Positions 62,691-64,000 of a stretch of DNA of 64,000 nucleotides are shown one piece after another. The DNA is from Penelope pileata. Taxonomy: Eukaryota > Chordata > Aves > Galliformes > Cracidae. Position numbers and translations under genes: made by a program. The stretch lies in the NCBI GenBank assembly GCA_013396635.1, contig WBMW01000433.1:925473-989472 (forward strand), given 5' to 3'. The notes under the pieces are model-generated. The model saw only the letters and a program-made list of their open reading frames with translations, made no database searches and had not been told where the DNA came from. Every line of letters starts with the position of its first letter. The stretch's first letter is position 1.

Positions 62691-63966
62691 TTTTTATTCC
62701 ATATGGCATAATTCCATCACAGCAACAAAGAATCTTAGAAAATCAACCTTACTGGATTATCTTGACATTCCATAGAGGGAGCGATTAGATGCCAGTTAGC
62801 TGCTGTTGCAACGCTAACTCTAATGTGGCGATATTCTTCTCCCTACACAGTACTAGCCAAGTTCAATATTAGTTGTTTTTGCTGACGCAGTCAATTTGAG
62901 AGGAGGACTATTTCAGTTTCAGATGTAAATCTCTGTGTTTCTTAGTGAGATCAAGCATCAGAGTCCACCTGCCAAGAAGCACTAGGAAGAAGTCACCACA
63001 TAGTCAATTTTGATCTATTTTTGTTTTATTTCCTGCTGTTCGTGAGAACTAGGAATGCAGAGCAGACTCCACCATCCATCGAGAGAGATGCATTACCAAG
63101 ACTTCTACTACTTCTTGGAGAGCACCCATCCCCTTGCTGTTAGCCAATTTTTTTGTTCTCTGTGGGCCATTGGTAATTTATTTGTGACTCATCTCTGGCA
63201 AGGGAACCCCAAGCATGCTGGAGTAGCCTGGGAGAGTTCATGGTGATTGATGTGCTCTGAAGATGTGTCCCCCTGTTTTCCTGTCTCAATTTTTCACTCT
63301 GTAGTTGCCCTCTGTCCAGAGGGATCTCTGAAAAGCCCTGCAGTAACAGGCTCTTGTAGGGACTCAGCTGACAAATGACAAATGGAGCAGAGGAAGGTTG
63401 ACAACCTGGCTGAAGTACAACTTAAGCCAATCTGAAGGAAGGATTTGGAGATAGAAGTGGTATAATGCATTCCTCCAGATGGGTAGAACAGGATCAGTGT
63501 TGCATGTCAACGAACAGCCTGGATGCTGGAAGGAAGGAGAAATCATTGTAGAAAACATATGAACCAATGGTATATCTCATAAAAAAGTTTCTTACTGGGC
63601 TTGCATCCCATCCTATTACCCCAGAGCAGCTGCTTTAAAGAGCAGGCATAAACTCACCCTGGCTATTGCAAGCACGTTTTCTGCAAGGTGAAAGGTTTGG
63701 CATCTGGAAGTGTCAGAAAAGAGCCTTTTGCCATAAATCACACCAAAAAGAACTTCAATCTGACAAGTGCCTTGAGACCACTTACAGGTTCACCCTTAAA
63801 TTCCCATATAAAAGAACGGCCCCTCAAGCTGTAAACTCCTCTAATGCACCAAGTCTGACAGAAGAGATTCAGTAGTGGGGCAGTTGAATGGAGGGACTGT
63901 TTCTGCCACCTGAGGATGCACGGATGGGGCTGGCACAGAGCTTCAGGAACTCTCTGACTCCAGAGC

Positions 63967-63983
63967 TCTGCTCCAGGAGCAGA
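63967..63983. repeat. Short perfect inverted repeat
   Basis: TCTGCTCC and GGAGCAGA flank a single A. Its small size means that chance cannot be excluded. Confidence 0.7.
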
Positions 63984-64000
63984 AGTGCTTTGCCTTCACT

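Larger units (their letters stand above)
57691..64000. other. Intergenic DNA, no gene seen
   Basis: Unique AT-rich sequence to the window's end. It holds a TTG repeat, an AT palindrome at 60433, A runs near 61157-61168 and 61374-61385, and a CTTC repeat with an N at 62667. The 128-codon frame at 57731-58117 begins inside the TTG repeat, and the 125-codon antisense frame at 58698-59075 has no recognised domain. Confidence 0.6.

Noticed and set aside
33181..64000. TWIST1 or another HDAC9 neighbour
   Set aside because: No GC-rich exon with a bHLH or Twist-box sequence is visible on either strand. In mammals TWIST1 lies farther downstream than this window reaches.
1..64000. CRISPR arrays, operons, tRNA or rRNA genes
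   Set aside because: The sequence is eukaryotic, with spliced exons and LINE repeats. No regularly spaced direct repeats of CRISPR type and no cloverleaf or rRNA sequence was recognised by eye.

Overview
This is vertebrate, almost certainly avian, nuclear DNA. It is AT-rich and sparse in coding sequence, carries several CR1 LINE copies with bird-type 3' ends, and has no bacterial operon architecture. The one gene I can support is the 3' end of a class IIa histone deacetylase on the + strand, best matched to HDAC9. Four exons are recognisable: 3553-3686, 12151-12235, 17331-17484 and 26833-26872. Their splice phases join into one open frame that encodes the end of the deacetylase domain and the acidic C-terminal tail ending EPMEEEPAL. 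The species cannot be fixed from this window.

Layout. 1-3552 is upstream HDAC9 intron, with a CR1 3' end at its left edge and a 190-bp polypyrimidine tract. 3553-26872 holds the four exons and three large introns. The introns contain a possible intron-retention alternative C-terminus just after the second exon, a decayed ~58-bp minisatellite (about 16158-16460), and a 1.5-kb degenerate antisense fragment of an ancient CR1 (about 21880-23400). 26873 to about 33180 is the probable 3'UTR, with several candidate poly(A) signals and a perfect 24-bp palindrome. About 33180-64000 has no recognisable gene. It holds two younger CR1 copies in opposite orientation (37690-38200 and 42495-43345), a compound pentanucleotide satellite, one likely ancient CR1 3' fragment (about 57430-57690), simple repeats and several inverted repeats.

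Two ambiguous bases matter for assembly quality. The N at 42805 separates two copies of a 272-bp sequence that I read as identical, which looks like unmerged contig ends rather than biology. The N at 62667 sits in a CTTC microsatellite.

Function. The first exon carries the EGGH motif, whose His replaces the catalytic Tyr of class I HDACs, so this is a class IIa enzyme with weak intrinsic activity. The third exon carries the hydrophobic tail that acts as a CRM1-type nuclear export signal in class IIa HDACs. Reading through the second exon's donor would give a short alternative tail lacking that signal. I found no convincing unknown system. The best candidates for follow-up are the alternative C-terminus, the intronic minisatellite, the ancient CR1 and the palindromes.
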